Assembly (NCBI GenBank): GCA_028023455.1
Contig: JAQFVV010000031.1
Span: 1,550,001-1,614,000 of the forward strand
Length of the DNA: 64,000 bases
From: Epiperipatus broadwayi
Lineage: Eukaryota > Onychophora > Udeonychophora > Euonychophora > Peripatidae
Reading direction: 5' to 3'
Shown: positions 24,905 to 37,361 of the stretch, piece by piece
How positions within the stretch are numbered: the stretch's first letter is position 1
How the letters are laid out: each line of letters starts with the position of its first letter
Program-made: the position numbers and the translations under genes
The notes under the pieces: generated by a model
Told to the model about the DNA's origin: nothing
What the model saw: only the letters and a program-made list of their open reading frames with translations
The model's database searches: none

Positions 24905-25017
24905 TTTTTTTTTTCATAAGTCATAGCATCAGCCGGGACGCGAACCCACACCCGTCTGCAACCAACTACTTGCTTGCAAGGCGAGTGCGATGACCTCTCG
25001 GCTAACAACGCTTGACG
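24905..25017 (-). mobile_element. tRNA-derived SINE with TSD
   Basis: On the minus strand it runs GTTGTTAGCCGAGAGGTCA (A box), GCAAGCAAGTAGTTGG, GTGGGTTCGCGTCCCGG (B box), GATGCTATGACTTATG and a poly(A) tail. It is flanked by ACTATGAGCC (24895-24904) and ACTACGAGCC (25018-25027), a target duplication with one mismatch. The element is about 110 bp and non-coding. Confidence 0.9.
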
Positions 25018-25029
25018 ACTACGAGCCTA

Positions 25030-26070
25030 TTTGACTCAAATATGTTCGATTTATTGTAAAGAAATTATATGTAATTCAATTACTTAAATGCATCAGGAGA
25101 TAATGTAATTTCACATTTGTAACTACTAGTTTTGAATTAAAAGCAATTAGACTCCAGCATAGAGATGGGTAACTTAGGGGCTCCCAAATTCAAAATTAAA
25201 TAATAACGGATATGTACAAAATATTTGATAAATATTTAATGTTGATCTATTTTGAAATATTAATGAAATATATTCTTATGACACACATAATTTCTTTAAA
25301 TAATAGAAGTAATTTAATCACTTTTAAATTTAAATTTTTTATGTTTGCTAATAATGAATAATGTGAAAAATGAAGCTACTTTTAATTAAAAGATTAATAG
25401 TGTAATAGATGTTGAATTCAAATTGGTTCAAATCACTAAAGCATACTTGTTTTTTTTTTTTCAAGTTATGAGCAGTTTTAGGAGCCCCCTCTCTCTACAG
25501 TTGATGGAAGCCCCATAGTTAACCATTCAATTGCTGACCAGTAAATGAGTACTTAGTTATTTTTAGCTAAAGAATAAAACATAATAGAGAAATATTAAGT
25601 GTCCACCACACAACTGTTGATCAGCCTCAAGAGAAATTTCTTTATTGTTCCACTTTGAAGGACTATTGGAGAGCATTTACTCGACAGGAAGTACTTGAAG
25701 TCTACTTTTACCTTTTATTACTTGATAATAATCTAAATAAATTTTTAAACATCATGTCTCCTTGCATTCAAAATTCCATAAAATAGGTTTTTTCAAAGTT
25801 AAAATTAACACCCTTAAGAACAAAAATAGCATTGAAAAGATTATATAATGTATCAAATCATCAAACAAACAGACTTAATTAAAAGTGTTTTAATTGATAT
25901 GATTATAAAAGGTGATCTACAAAAGCTTAGAAAAATCTTCTTAAATATATATGTGTACAACTTCTCCAAAGAAGATTATTTACAGAATGTCAAAAAAGAT
26001 GCTGTTCCCCTAATACACTTATAATAAGAGAGAAAAAATAATTTATATTAAATGCTTTAATTTACCAGCT
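25030..26070. other. AT-rich non-coding stretch
   Basis: No gene or clear repeat was seen. Confidence 0.45.
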
Positions 26071-26073
26071 CAC

Positions 26074-26922
26074 AGATCTAACCACTTCAGCTTCATCTAT
26101 TTAAATAGAAAGTAGGTTGAAGTAAAGAAGGTTCCCTTCTTTTCTTCCATAGTGTAAGCTTGTGGATAAACACCCGTAGAGGTCCCTACTATCGCATTTT
26201 ACATGCATATTCTCGAAGTTACAGCCTCAGTAAATGTTACGTAATCAATGTGCGTTTAATAAATTTATAATTACAACTTTAAATTACTGTAATAGATTTC
26301 TAACTATAAAATTTTTCCATTGACTCGTAAATCAAAAGATTTCACGAGTATTAATGTGTAATAAGAAATGTGGACTTAATCAGTGAAGTACTGAATAGCT
26401 TCACGCTCGCAGATCTAACCACTTCAGCTTCACCTATTTAAATAAAAAGTAGGTTGAAGTAAAGAAGGGTTCCCCTCTTTTCTTCCATAGTGTAAGCTTG
26501 TGGTTAAACACCTGTAGAGGTCCCTACTATCGCATTTTACACGCATATTCTCAAGGTTACAGCCTCAATAAATGTTACATAATCAATGTGTGTTTAATAA
26601 ATTTATAATTACAACTTTAAACTACTGTAATAGATTTCTAACTATAAAATCTTTCCATTGACTCATTGTAAATCGAAAGATTTCGCGAGTATTAATGTGT
26701 AATAAGAAATGTGGACTTAATCAGTGAAGTATTGAATAGCTTCACACTCGCAGATCTAACCACTTCAGCTTCACGTATTTAAATAGAAAGTAGGTTGAAG
26801 TGAAGAAGGGCTTCCCTCTTTTCTTCCATAGCATAAGCTTGTGGTTAAACACCTATAGAGGTCCGTACTATCACATTTTACATGCATATTCTCGAGGTTA
26901 CAGCCTCAGTAAATATTACATA
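26074..26922 (+). repeat. Satellite-like tandem array, 337-341-bp unit, about 2.5 copies
   Basis: Units start with AGATCTAACCACTTCAGCTT at 26074, 26411 and 26752, giving lengths of 337 and 341 bp and a partial third copy ending near 26922. Identity is high (mostly single substitutions), so the array is young. Each unit includes the palindrome-like CTATTTAAATAG (copies 1 and 3; CTATTTAAATAA in copy 2) and GTAGAGGTCC(C/G)TAC. I found no HHR core and no open frame. Confidence 0.9.
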
Positions 26923-26956
26923 CTCTAAAAAGGTAAAAAATAATTGTTTCTTCAAC

Positions 26957-27122
26957 CACAATTGAGGTTTTTAGATTTAACTTGAAATAAAAGCACAGGA
27001 GGTCCAGAAATTAATTAAGTCAATCCCTTGTTATAAAAAATATGGATTTACTGGATTAATCTCTAAACCCCCTCCCCCTCATCCTTTTATTTCAAATTAA
27101 ATCTAAAAATCCCAAATGTGGA
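26957..27122. repeat. Fold-back repeat
   Basis: The left arm (26957-27003) and right arm (27076-27122) are reverse complements sharing GATTTTTAGATTTAA-like and GAAATAAAAG phrases. It directly follows the satellite array. Confidence 0.65.
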
Positions 27123-28824
27123 TAAAGAAATGATTTTTTTTCCCATTTTAGTGCACAGTAAATAAAAGCATTTAATATTAAAAAACCTGTATTATTTTTA
27201 ACTTTTAAGTATTGATGCAGTAAATAAAAATATAAAACTATATTATACTTTAAATTGATTGGACATTTATAGTTCATATCAAACTACACCTGCATGAGAC
27301 TGGGGAAAAAAGATATCCCAAAAAGGGGACCAAACTAGAACTAGACCCACACATTAAGTTTTAATCATATATAAGAGAGAGGATATTTTTACCAAAAATT
27401 ATTATCTACAAAGAATTATTTACCAACATCACTAATAATAATAAACAAATACTATTGGATTTGCTTGGCTATGTATGATTCTAATTACACTAATGTCAGT
27501 AATGTCTCAAGAACATTCCCATAAACCTTAATAAAATAATCTCAGGATATTCTTATAACTTTATACAAAGTGCATAACTGTGTATATAAGAGATGAATAA
27601 CTTTTAATAAAACTTGAGGTGTTTTATATTTAATAAGACTAGAAAGTTATTTCTCACTCTCAGATTACATTTGTTTGGACCAAACATTTATCTCAGGGTT
27701 CTTAATAAATATAAAAATTACTATTCTGAAAAATTATTAACCTCAACAATTTTAAACTGATCTATTCTTGATAAAATTAGGATAGCAAAGACATTTTATT
27801 GTATACACTAATATCACTGCAAATTTAATATTAAAAGGGAAATAGGGCAAATAAATTGAATATATATAAAAAAATACTTCTTAAAAATAAAGTGTAATTG
27901 TGACCATGTTTATTTATAAAATGTGTAGATGATGATGTTTCCATTAATGACAGTCATATTAATTTTAAAAAAACTATAACAATTATTAATTGTAAAATAT
28001 TATATAAAAAGAAAATATTTAGACAAACATAATCATAATAACAATACATTATCTGAAAAGATTATCAATCATATTGTACTGTTATACTTAATAAATACTT
28101 TCTACTTGAGTTATAAATATCTGTATGTTATCAAAAATATGATATCATTAATCCATTGGAGAAAGTTGTATGATGTTTATTTAAAACCTAAGCATTAATT
28201 GCAGATAGAATACAAAAATGTTTTATTGCATCCTTAAGTATGCTAATAATAATCATAATAGCAACAACTTCTTATAGGTATCAGACTTATTGCTTAGCCC
28301 TCTCATGAATGAGTAAAACATTTACCCAACTCATTATTATTCTTAAAAATATATAACTTTAATGAGACCTGGCCATCATAGATGCTGGTGACATAACCTA
28401 ATATATCTTTTAAGCTTATATTAAGGTTAAAACTTTAACATCATATTGTTAGGAGTTGAACTCAACTAAACAAAATATTTATGGTTAGCACTGCCACAAG
28501 ATTAATTCTAATATGCCATAATCTCTTCATTAACTTAGAGGACTACCTCTTGGGCAAAATAAGAAGGGTAACCTTATAACTAATTGTCTGTTTATTTTAG
28601 AGATATTTTATTATAGAAAATATGCAGTTGATTTAAGGTAAAACAACTGAGAAATTAACCATTAACTGGGCTGAATCATCATATTTTACAATAACTTAAT
28701 GTTTAATACAACTGATTTCAAATACATAATAAAATTATAAACACACATTTATTCGATTTCCTTTATAAATATCATGTATTACCTTGTGTCTTTTTTATAT
28801 TTCCTTTCTAGAGAATTTTTACTA
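27123..28824. other. AT-rich non-coding stretch
   Basis: No gene or clear repeat was seen. Confidence 0.45.
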
Positions 28825-28839
28825 AACAACAACAACAAC

Positions 28840-28918
<79 letters not shown>

Positions 28919-28920
28919 AT
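28825..28920 (+). repeat. Compound microsatellite (ACA)n-(ATA)n-(GTA)n
   Basis: Trinucleotide runs follow each other without interruption: about four ACA, then about twelve ATA, then about fourteen AGT/TAG units. Read in one frame it gives poly-Asn then poly-Ser, but this is not a gene. Confidence 0.95.
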
Positions 28921-30645
28921 TTTAAAATATTAAAATCATTACACAAATTAACTAACTATAGGAAATAGATAAAATTTATAATCATTAAACACTCATCCAA
29001 GAAATTTTATCCCAGAGCATTTTTAATTATTCCAATCATATTGAAATATTATTTGGCATTTCTGTAAAGTGATAAATTCCACATAGATGCATTTAATACA
29101 CTTAATCCAGATAAGGGTATAAATAATTGTGAAGGCTGAGATTTTATAGCAGAAATTTATTAATATTGAGCCTCCAAAGCATTTAACAAATCCACAATTA
29201 TTTATTTGTATGCCTGCATGTATTGATGTAACAATTAATCCATTTAAAGAAGTATCTCTTTGTAAATTATAATGTTTCAACATAAATTATGAAGGCATAA
29301 CACCAATAATTATAAGTCTATTATCTTTTGAATTTCTGTGATCACTGTAGTATTGCACAAATATTAATCTCTTGGTTAAATTAGCTTTACAAAAATATCC
29401 AAGGTTTTAAGTAGCTTTCCACCAATGTAAATATGCAGCAATTTATTGATCCATCACTTCAAGTCAATTTTAGAATGTTTAGCTAGAGTTCAAATCATTT
29501 TCACAAATAATAAGATCAAGCAATTCATGAATCCATTGACTACAATTTGTTTATAAGACTTATCTACTGTTTTAGGTAGTTTTCATAAAAATAAAATCAA
29601 ACCATATGGGGGTTTATAAATTCTTATGAATTTATACTATTCATTAGAAACTTTAGATTGATGTAGCCAATATAATTTCAAATAAGCAATTATAATCATT
29701 AGAGATGAGATGAATAATTATTACAGTGTTATCACAAATTGTAGCATTCCATAAGCAATTTTAAAAACTCATAGATGAATAAAAATATTTAAATTTCATT
29801 CCTTTAAATGAATTACTGAATGATAAATATTAATAATTTAATTTCTTCATTCAGACATGCAAAATAATAAAATGACTAATTCCAGGTTTAAATCCAATAT
29901 AGACCTTCATTAGATTGTAATTAAAGAAGATTAAGCAAATTTTAACAAATGGTTGTATTATAAATTACTGCCATGTGATTAATGATTTCATAATTTTTTC
30001 CTACAATACTTCACTTTTTGGATTTGTATGGTGAAAATTCAGATCTCGTTGCTATGATTGAAAGCTGGTAAGTTTTGAAAGTTTCAAAACAATTTTAAAA
30101 TGCCAAATTTGAGACATAAGTATTTAAATTGAGAGTTAAATATTATATTGAAAATCAAACTACCATACTACATCAATTAACAATAAAATATTCTGTAAGT
30201 ATGATGCCAAGATCATAGAATCAGTATATTTTTCAGTTTGTTAGTTATAATAAATAATGAATCTTGAATTGAATATATGAGATGAGTAAAGAGTAACAGA
30301 TTTCCTAAAAAAATAATATTAAATAACCATTTCACTTTATTTTGTTTACTTCAGGATTGTAAGTTTTGACTAATCAATGCTTAATGCAAGTAAAAAAAAT
30401 TATTTAATATTTTAATTGTAAATAATTATAATTTGAATATATATAGTATTGGATATACATTACAAATATGTTTCCGTATATTACATTTATTTTCGATAAC
30501 AATATAAAAACTTTTTAAATATATGCTTATTTTTATATCTGTATATTTTTATACAGCAATAGTAATAAATAAAGGTTAATTTTAATAACATTATTGTAAA
30601 ACTATTAATTTTAATAGTTTATTAATTATAGTTATTCTAATACTA
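28921..30645. other. AT-rich non-coding stretch
   Basis: No gene was recognised. An 86-residue minus-strand frame near 29023-29283 has no domain or splice support and is treated as random. Confidence 0.45.
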
Positions 30646-30731
30646 TTTTTTTTTTAAGTGTCATAGCATAGGCCGGGATGCGAACCCACAACCCGGGCAA
30701 CTGCCTGTAAGTGCAAGGCAGTCGCGCTGAC
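30646..30731 (-). mobile_element. tRNA-derived SINE (5'-truncated)
   Basis: On the minus strand it has GTCAGCGCGACTGCCTTGCA, GTGGGTTCGCATCCCGGCC (B box), TATGCTATGACAC and a poly(A) tail. The A box part is lost. This subtype has GCAGTTGCCCGGGTTG where others have GTAGTTGGTTGCAGACGG. Confidence 0.85.
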
Positions 30732-31870
30732 AAAATCATGCATTAAAGTATTGCTATTGCATTAAAACACGATGCTCACAGCGATTAGGCTTATTCATTT
30801 ATAAGTATTTACTGTTTTCTTTTTCAATTTTATTTTCAAAAGTTATGTTTATAGAAAGTATTTAATAATATTTGTTTACTATTTTTTAAATATGTGTTGA
30901 TGTACAATTATAACTGTTTTCACTGAGAAGATATAGATAAAAGTAGAATACCATGGAAAGATACAATTAGGCATGTTTTCTTTTAAAAAACAATGTGTGC
31001 TCATAAGAAATGAAAAGTTAGTAAACAAATTAAGTGATCAGCATGCTGTATGTGTATAAATATAATCAATAGTTTATTGCTCAGGAATTCATAAGAATTT
31101 TAAGTACAGTACTTCAGATTCTACCAATCTATTCAATGAACCAAATCACACAGAATTATGAACATATTTGTGACATAAATTGGTTTGTTTAATTATAACA
31201 AAACTTCTTGTTTTTCTATTTTTGTGGGTATGCTATGGGACAGCTTTATGAAAATTTTCTGAGCTTACATAGGAAATTCTCATACTATAAAATATTCCAA
31301 ATGACCAGATTTGAACTCTAGACTACAAGTCATTTGCCGTAAATCTTTTTTTTTTTTAGATATTTAATAAATATTATTGAATTGGATGTTATACAGATTT
31401 TGACCTAAGAGTAATTCTTATTTGAATTAAAGCCAAATAACCAGAAACTAATTAACAATATTGATAGCATTATATAATTTTTTTGACTGATTTATTGCTT
31501 AATTTTGGAATAGATGGATTCTATTGATGCATTATGTGACCTGCTAGTAAATTATTTTAATCTTTTGCTTTTGGAATCTTATATAAAACATATTAATATA
31601 TCACAAAAACAGTTTATATATATACATTTCATTGTTAATATGCAAACAAAAACAACAGAATTGGATCAGTATCTGCAAAAGTATAACATTTACTTCACTA
31701 ATAGATAAAAACCACATCCCATTACAATAAAGTCAGATTGTCCTGGGATCTTTATATTCTAAGTTTAGCTAATTATTTATCTACAGACCATTTTGGATGA
31801 CTAGTTTCTCTACTCAAAAATTAATCTTAAACCTGTTTGTGTTTTGAAAGACTTTCAATGTTCATCTAGC
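30732..31870. other. AT-rich non-coding stretch
   Basis: No supported gene. A plus-strand frame at 31514-31708 (64 residues) has no recognisable motif. Confidence 0.45.
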
Positions 31871-31871
31871 C

Positions 31872-32020
31872 TAGTCTTGAACTTCAGGTTAAGGGCAATA
31901 GTTTTAAAAATGAAGCATTAATTAAAATTTCATTTTTGTTTTTGAGTTTAAAAAATGGAATTTTAATTACTACTTCATTTTTAAAAAGATTGCCCTTAAC
32001 CTACAATTCACAATCAGACT
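31872..32020. repeat. Fold-back repeat, about 68-bp arms
   Basis: Arms 31872-31937 and 31951-32020 are reverse complements with a 13-bp loop. They share GGTTAAGGGCAAT and AAAAATGAAG. No coding content. Confidence 0.85.
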
Positions 32021-32745
32021 GGGTGAATATAAATAGAGTAAAATAAATTTTATTATTATAACAATTAAATAATTCAAATATATATAATAGTTGATCACAT
32101 TCAATATGAAAATAATTCTTTAATGAACCAGGATTTAATTGTACATAATAAATAGTCCAAGATTATAAAATCTGAAGAGTGGACATTTTAATAGTAAATT
32201 AACCAAATACATAAGTTTAATATAGAAAAAGTTGATTATCATTTCATGAAAGGAACATTTCTTTGACATAGGCTCAGAGAATCAAATAAGTACTTGTCAA
32301 AGTCATATCACAAAATGACGTAATATACATCGGTTATAATTTAAAATAATACGAGTTTAATAACCAAACCAATCGATAAATAATTCCTGTCAAAGTGTGT
32401 TTGTATGTATATATATAATAAAATTGTGCATATATATATAAGTATACATTGATGAAATCAAATTAATCTTTAATTGTAGATATTATTATCATCTTATACA
32501 TTCTTGGTGCACTGCATTAAAAGGCTGTGGATAAAAGACGACCAACTAGAATAGATTCAATATTCTCATGATGTAACTTGTATGAGCCGAGAAATGATAG
32601 TTTTGTAAAAATATAGTTTTAAATTCTTTCTCTCAAATAATGAATAACAATTACAGGAATCATTTACTAATAAAGTTAACATAAGCTTAATCATCAGACA
32701 GTATTACATTTATCTAGATAGAAAGATATATATATTGTAAATGTG

Positions 32746-32928
32746 AAAATAAACAAAATCAAATATATACCATCTTCTGGGCAAGTTAATTTTATATAGC
32801 TAATTTATAGCTTGAAAAAACAAATATATTTTATGAAGCAGTATACTCCATAAAATATATTTATTATAAATTAGCTATATAAAATTAACTTGCCCAGAAG
32901 ATAGTTTACCTTTGTTTTTGTTTATTTT
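32746..32928. repeat. Fold-back repeat, about 85-bp arms
   Basis: Arms 32746-32835 and 32849-32928 are near-perfect reverse complements, including ATCTTCTGGGCAAGTTAATT, with a 13-bp loop. Arm identity is high, so it formed or was homogenised recently. Confidence 0.9.
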
Positions 32929-32974
32929 TTTGTTAAATTATGGAAATTAATAACTAAATTTAAAATCAGCAAAT

Positions 32975-33460
32975 ATCCATACCATTTGAAAATTTACTTT
33001 CTTGTGTGTAATTAAATATTTTTAAACTGAAATCTAAAAAGTTTATCAAATTCATTATTTTAATTAATCACAATTGTGATTATTCAAATGAGAAATTAAA
33101 TACATGATACAAACACAATTTAATTAATTAAAAGTATATTTATGAAATCAATCTTTCCAATCCATTTTAAAAATTACTTTATCACAAGCCAATAAACTTA
33201 AACGGAAATGATAAAAGTTTATCAAATTCAATAGTATTTCTTTTCACTTAACTGCAGCATTTTAAAATGTACTTTTTCACATATTAAATATATTTAAACT
33301 GGCATTCTAAAAGTTTATTAATTTTATAGCAAAAGTTTGTCAAATTCAATAGTATTTCTCTTGCTGTACCTGTGCCATTTTAAATTTACTTTCTCACATA
33401 TTAAATATACATTGACATTAAAATTCCAAATGTTTATCAAATTCATTATTATAATTAATC
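32975..33460 (+). repeat. Irregular diverged tandem repeats
   Basis: Four degenerate units start near 32977, 33167, 33256 and 33373. Each has CATTT.AAA.TTACTTT, then TCACA.ATTAAATAT, then AAGTTTATCAAATTCA. The spacing is uneven at roughly 90-190 bp. Confidence 0.65.
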
Positions 33461-33875
33461 TAAACTGTCAATACTTAAATGAAAAATTAAATGCAACTTA
33501 ATTATTTTAAAATATATTTACAAAATTAAATTTTATCTTGCTTTACCAAAAACTACTCATCATTTAAATTTTTTCCAATATATGAATGACATCATTCAAA
33601 AATAGTTATGATATAAATTTTCCACACATTTTAATATTGCAAATTACAAAAAGTTTTTAAAAAATTAAATATCATAAAGCAAAAATATATAGGCTTTTCA
33701 AATTCTCCATGAAAAAAAAAGAAATCAGACAAGATTCATCAAGATTGGTGCAGTAAATTAACAAATAAACTTTCACATTTTTATAATAATAATATATAGA
33801 TAAATAAATAATGCAAAGAAATCAAGTCATATAACACATGATTTAATTTAACAAGCTTGTATTATAAATGTTATG

Positions 33876-34150
33876 TAATGAGTGTGCCAACAGCTCGTAA
33901 CAAGCTTTTCAGAACATTCCTATGCTCAGACTCTGATAGATAGCTGGACTTGAAGAAATATGGATGCCTGAAATTTTCAGATTTTCTATTTAATAGTTAA
34001 ACATTAGATAAAGTGCTGGACTTGACCTGGTATTTTAAATCTAATTCTTGAATATCCTAGTGCCTCACTGATGACAGCTAGAGCTAGAAACCAGTCTGGG
34101 GGACAGGGATGTTCTGAAAAGCTTGTTAAGAGCTATTTGTACACTCATTA
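33876..34150 (+). mobile_element. HHR fold-back, family 1 relative (copy C)
   Basis: The left arm (33876-33935) and right arm (34090-34150) are reverse complements sharing AACAAGCTTTTCAGAACAT and AATGAGTGT. The hammerhead-like motif sits against the inner edge of the right arm, the same layout as copy A at 5.9 kb. Arm sequences differ completely from family 1 elsewhere, but the ribozyme core is recognisably related. Confidence 0.8.
34051..34112 (+). ncRNA. Hammerhead ribozyme motif, copy C
   Basis: CTGATGA (34068-34074), stem II AGC-TAGA-GCT (34076-34085), GAAAC (34087-34091) and the cleavage triplet GTC (34094-34096) are all present. Stem I pairs CCTCA with TGGGG, and ATCCT with AGGGAT. Compared with the copy at 7.0 kb, both strands of the stems have changed together, which supports the fold. 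Confidence 0.7.
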
Positions 34151-35700
34151 TATATCATTACAAAATATAAATAAATGTATAAATTTACTGTTGTAAATAA
34201 ATATATGAAATTATTGGTGCATATGTGTGCTTGCACTGATATACTACCATATATACATTTACAACTATTCTACATGATATCATTCTGATCTGGCTGTTGA
34301 GAACTAATGTTGTGCCTTTATATTTTATTATTGTATATCCATGTTTGCATTAGGTTTTGCTAAGCTGTTCTCACTAAGAGAATTTGTGATTTTTAGTCCT
34401 TATTTTTTTTTGTTAATAATTATTTATTTACTATACTAATGTATTAGACTACAGCTGTCTATCTCAGTATATAATACAGATATAAATAGCTAATAAATGA
34501 ATGTTTTATCACTCCATTCAATGTGTAGTATAAATTTGAATTTATAATCTGTTGCACAAATTACTACACAAAACTTCACTGATAATCAATTCTAATATAA
34601 TGCATATTTCATTCTATAATCAGAATTCTTAATCAAAAATACAAAAAACACATTTCAAACATGTGACTATTTAAACTTGCACATTTTGAAATGCACAACA
34701 TAAATTCATTACCAAGGAGTAGACAAAGCCTTATTTTAGCAAAAATCTTACATTCAATAAAAATAGCATTTAATAATCCATCCATGGTAAATGTTTTCTA
34801 AAAGCCCATCTTAGAAAAGCAATGATGGAAAAGACTATACTCACAAAATTTGCCAATTACCAAGTAGTGAGGATTTGAACAATTTCTTTGTTTTACTATC
34901 TATATCAGTATGTTTGAAGACTCATTTATTATCAGTACTGAATGGCTAGCTTGATTCACTATTCCAGGGCAACTTTAAAAAAAGTTCTAAATCTGATTAG
35001 AGCATGAAATTTTTTTTCACATTTTATTAGTCTAAATTTAAATCTCAAGTCATAGCTATGGTAAACAATGGATTACCACTGCATTATTAAATAATTCCAA
35101 TATTTAATAAGCACTGGTGATTCAAACTTATATAATTTATGAAAAAATTATAGATTTAATTTTATGTTATATATATTGAACCTAGTGATTAATTATTGAT
35201 ATATCTGTAACGATTATTAAGTTGTATTGTCACTTAAAATGTAATGTTTTTGTTTAATAAAATTAATCTTTTGTTTTGCTATTTAATTTATATAGCATAT
35301 ATGAAAATGTGCATGAATATTACTTATTCTTATTGATTAAAATATTCCATTATTAATTTCCATATATATATATCATCACCAGTTTTATATAATTATTAAA
35401 TTTATGATATTTAGTTACTGAGTATTTAAAGAGTATCTTGCTATGAATTAAACATGTGATAAGAAGCTTTTAAGAGGCACACTGACTTGTGTGATCAAGT
35501 TGTAGATTGGAGTTATTAATGATTCATTTATTATATATTTAAAAACACTTAATGCTCAATCAAAGTCAATTGAAATCATAGCATTATAAGAAGTGATTAG
35601 ATTTTTTTCTCTTTCCAAATTATTTTTTAGGAGTCTTAAATTATCGCAAAAGTAGCAGTGCTTTAGAAAACATATAAAGCATACTTAAATAGCTAATTAA
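34151..35700. other. AT-rich non-coding stretch (probable intron)
   Basis: No exon was recognised. It lies 3' of the PH-domain exon on the minus strand and is presumably intron of the same gene. A tRNA-like scrap (GGATTTGAAC) lies near 34870. Confidence 0.45.
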
Positions 35701-35725
35701 AAATAAAGAAAATTAAATTACTTAC

Positions 35726-37294
35726 ATGGTGATTATTATTGAATTTATCCTCTGATTGAATACTTGTTAAACCATTATCAATTGATCCAATTTCACAGAA
35801 ATCAATACTGCCTTCCATTGATGAGTTATCAGCATTACTACAACTGCTATCCGAAGGATCCAAATGTAATAAATTTACACTTGTAGCACAATCAGAAACA
35901 CTTCTCATTTCATCATCATCATTTCCATCTGTAGCATAACTAACTTCATTTGAATGGGATATTCTTGAAAGCCATTCATAAGTGTTATCAGGAGTTTGAA
36001 TGTAATTATCAATGACCTCTACTCCACGCAATCGGAAAAAATCTAACCACCTTTCAAAATCCCAGCCATCTCTTGCTTTTAATGCAACAGATTTTGTTTT
36101 GGGTCTGGAAAGTTTAAAAGTGTTGTGATTTTTATTATCTTCTACTATAAAAACTTTATAATCTTCCAAAAGAAAATTAATTTCAGGTGTTTCAGTATTT
36201 GTTTTTGATTTAAATCCGTAAAATACATTTTCTTTAACTAAACACCATAACTTTGACCATTTTATTAAACCATGATACTGCAAATAGCCTGATATATCAT
36301 TCTGACTTAAATTTCCATTTATTTTTTTACTATTTGAAAATGATTTAGTCTTTTGGCGCAATTTGAGTTTTATGCTTGAAGCTGTGCGTACAATTTTGGC
36401 ACCAAATGATTTTCTTAATGGTTCATTATTAGATAGTTCTGGCTTATGTTTTGAAATATTTGTATTGTAATTATCATCACAAGACTGTTCAAGATCATCG
36501 GACCTTGAATCAATACTCATTCGACAGTCATCAAGATCTTGATGATCAGAAATGGAAGAATCACTCCGACTTTTATATCCTGTTTCATTTGAATATTCAG
36601 TACTTCTGCTTTCACTGCTTGCAGGTGACCATGATGCCTTTTTACTAATAATAGTATGGGGAAAAATTTCTAATGTTAAATTTGTGACATATATATCAGT
36701 AGTTAGAAAAGAAGCTGCTTTCAAAACAGAGACCCATTTGTCTAAACTATCTTGGCTTAAAGCACTAAATTTATATTTTTTACCCGTTTCTTCATTATCA
36801 ATAAAAAATTGATACATATCCAAATTCATCTCACCAAGAATAAATATTGGGCTTCGAGAATTCACATTGTCTAGAGTAGAATTATGTGATATGCTATTTA
36901 AACTTGAAGAACGAAACACTATAGCTTTTACTGTGCTATTAGGAAGCATAATAACTTTACGAGCTTTCTGAGATTGAAAATTTTCAAACACACAAAGAAA
37001 AATGTCAGCAACAACACACCAACATTTTTCATTGTCTAATAAATCCGTTAACCATCCTACATGGTCTGGCTGCACGATGTCAGGAAGAGAAATAATCTGC
37101 TGCAAGGTATCAGGACTCCAGACACTGCGATTATTTATTAGTTTCTGCCATAAGGCAGAACTAAATGTGGCTCTTCGAGCCATTTTTACTTTAGTAGATA
37201 TTGGCAAGAATACAAAATCTTCACTGCATCGAAATATACTGGGATTGCAAAATAAGGAAGTTAATTTTGGTTTAAAACCAGGATCACTCGCCAA
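35726..37294 (-). CDS. Internal exon of a tandem PH-domain protein (AFAP-like?)
   Basis: This 1,569-bp exon encodes 523 residues without a stop. At its 5' edge a T-rich tract ending TTTTCAG (37295) forms a splice acceptor. At its 3' edge CAT/GTAAGT (35726/35725) is a strong donor. Both boundaries are phase 0. Residues 78-195 look like a PH domain (GWLTDLLDNEKCWCVV; KKYKFSALS...LDKWVSVLKAA). Residues 213-325 form a Ser/Asp-rich, then basic linker (KLKLRQKTKSFSNSKK). Residues 336-423 form a clearer second PH domain (SGYLQYHGLIKWSKLWCLVK...FERWLDFFRL). The rest is an acidic, Ser-rich tail. PH domains usually bind phosphoinositides or partner proteins at membranes. The order PH, basic linker, PH resembles AFAP-family actin adaptors, but this is a weak match by eye. 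Methionine at residue 38 (MARRATF) could start translation only if the upstream part is untranslated, which is less likely. Confidence 0.88.
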
Positions 37295-37361
37295 CTGAAA
37301 ATTAAAAAAAAAAAATACAATTAAAATTGCACAATGTAAAATAATACATTTAAAAATATAC

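Noticed and set aside
26074-26922. Hammerhead inside the 340-bp satellite
   Set aside because: Looked for CUGANGA and GAAA on both strands of the unit; none in a workable arrangement.
28774-28968. Frame with long Asn and Ser runs
   Set aside because: It is the translation of a compound trinucleotide microsatellite; flanking residues show no domain.
29023-29283. 86-residue minus-strand open frame
   Set aside because: No domain, no splice signals considered convincing, Ile/Cys-rich composition expected by chance in AT-rich DNA.
32688-32700. TCATCAG (minus-strand CTGATGA)
   Set aside because: No GAAA partner or stem I; chance match. The same applies to matches near 4061 and 43976.
36451-37298. 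Open frames on the plus strand at 36451, 36552 and 37002
   Set aside because: They are antisense shadows of the PH-domain exon; the minus frame has splice sites and recognisable domains.
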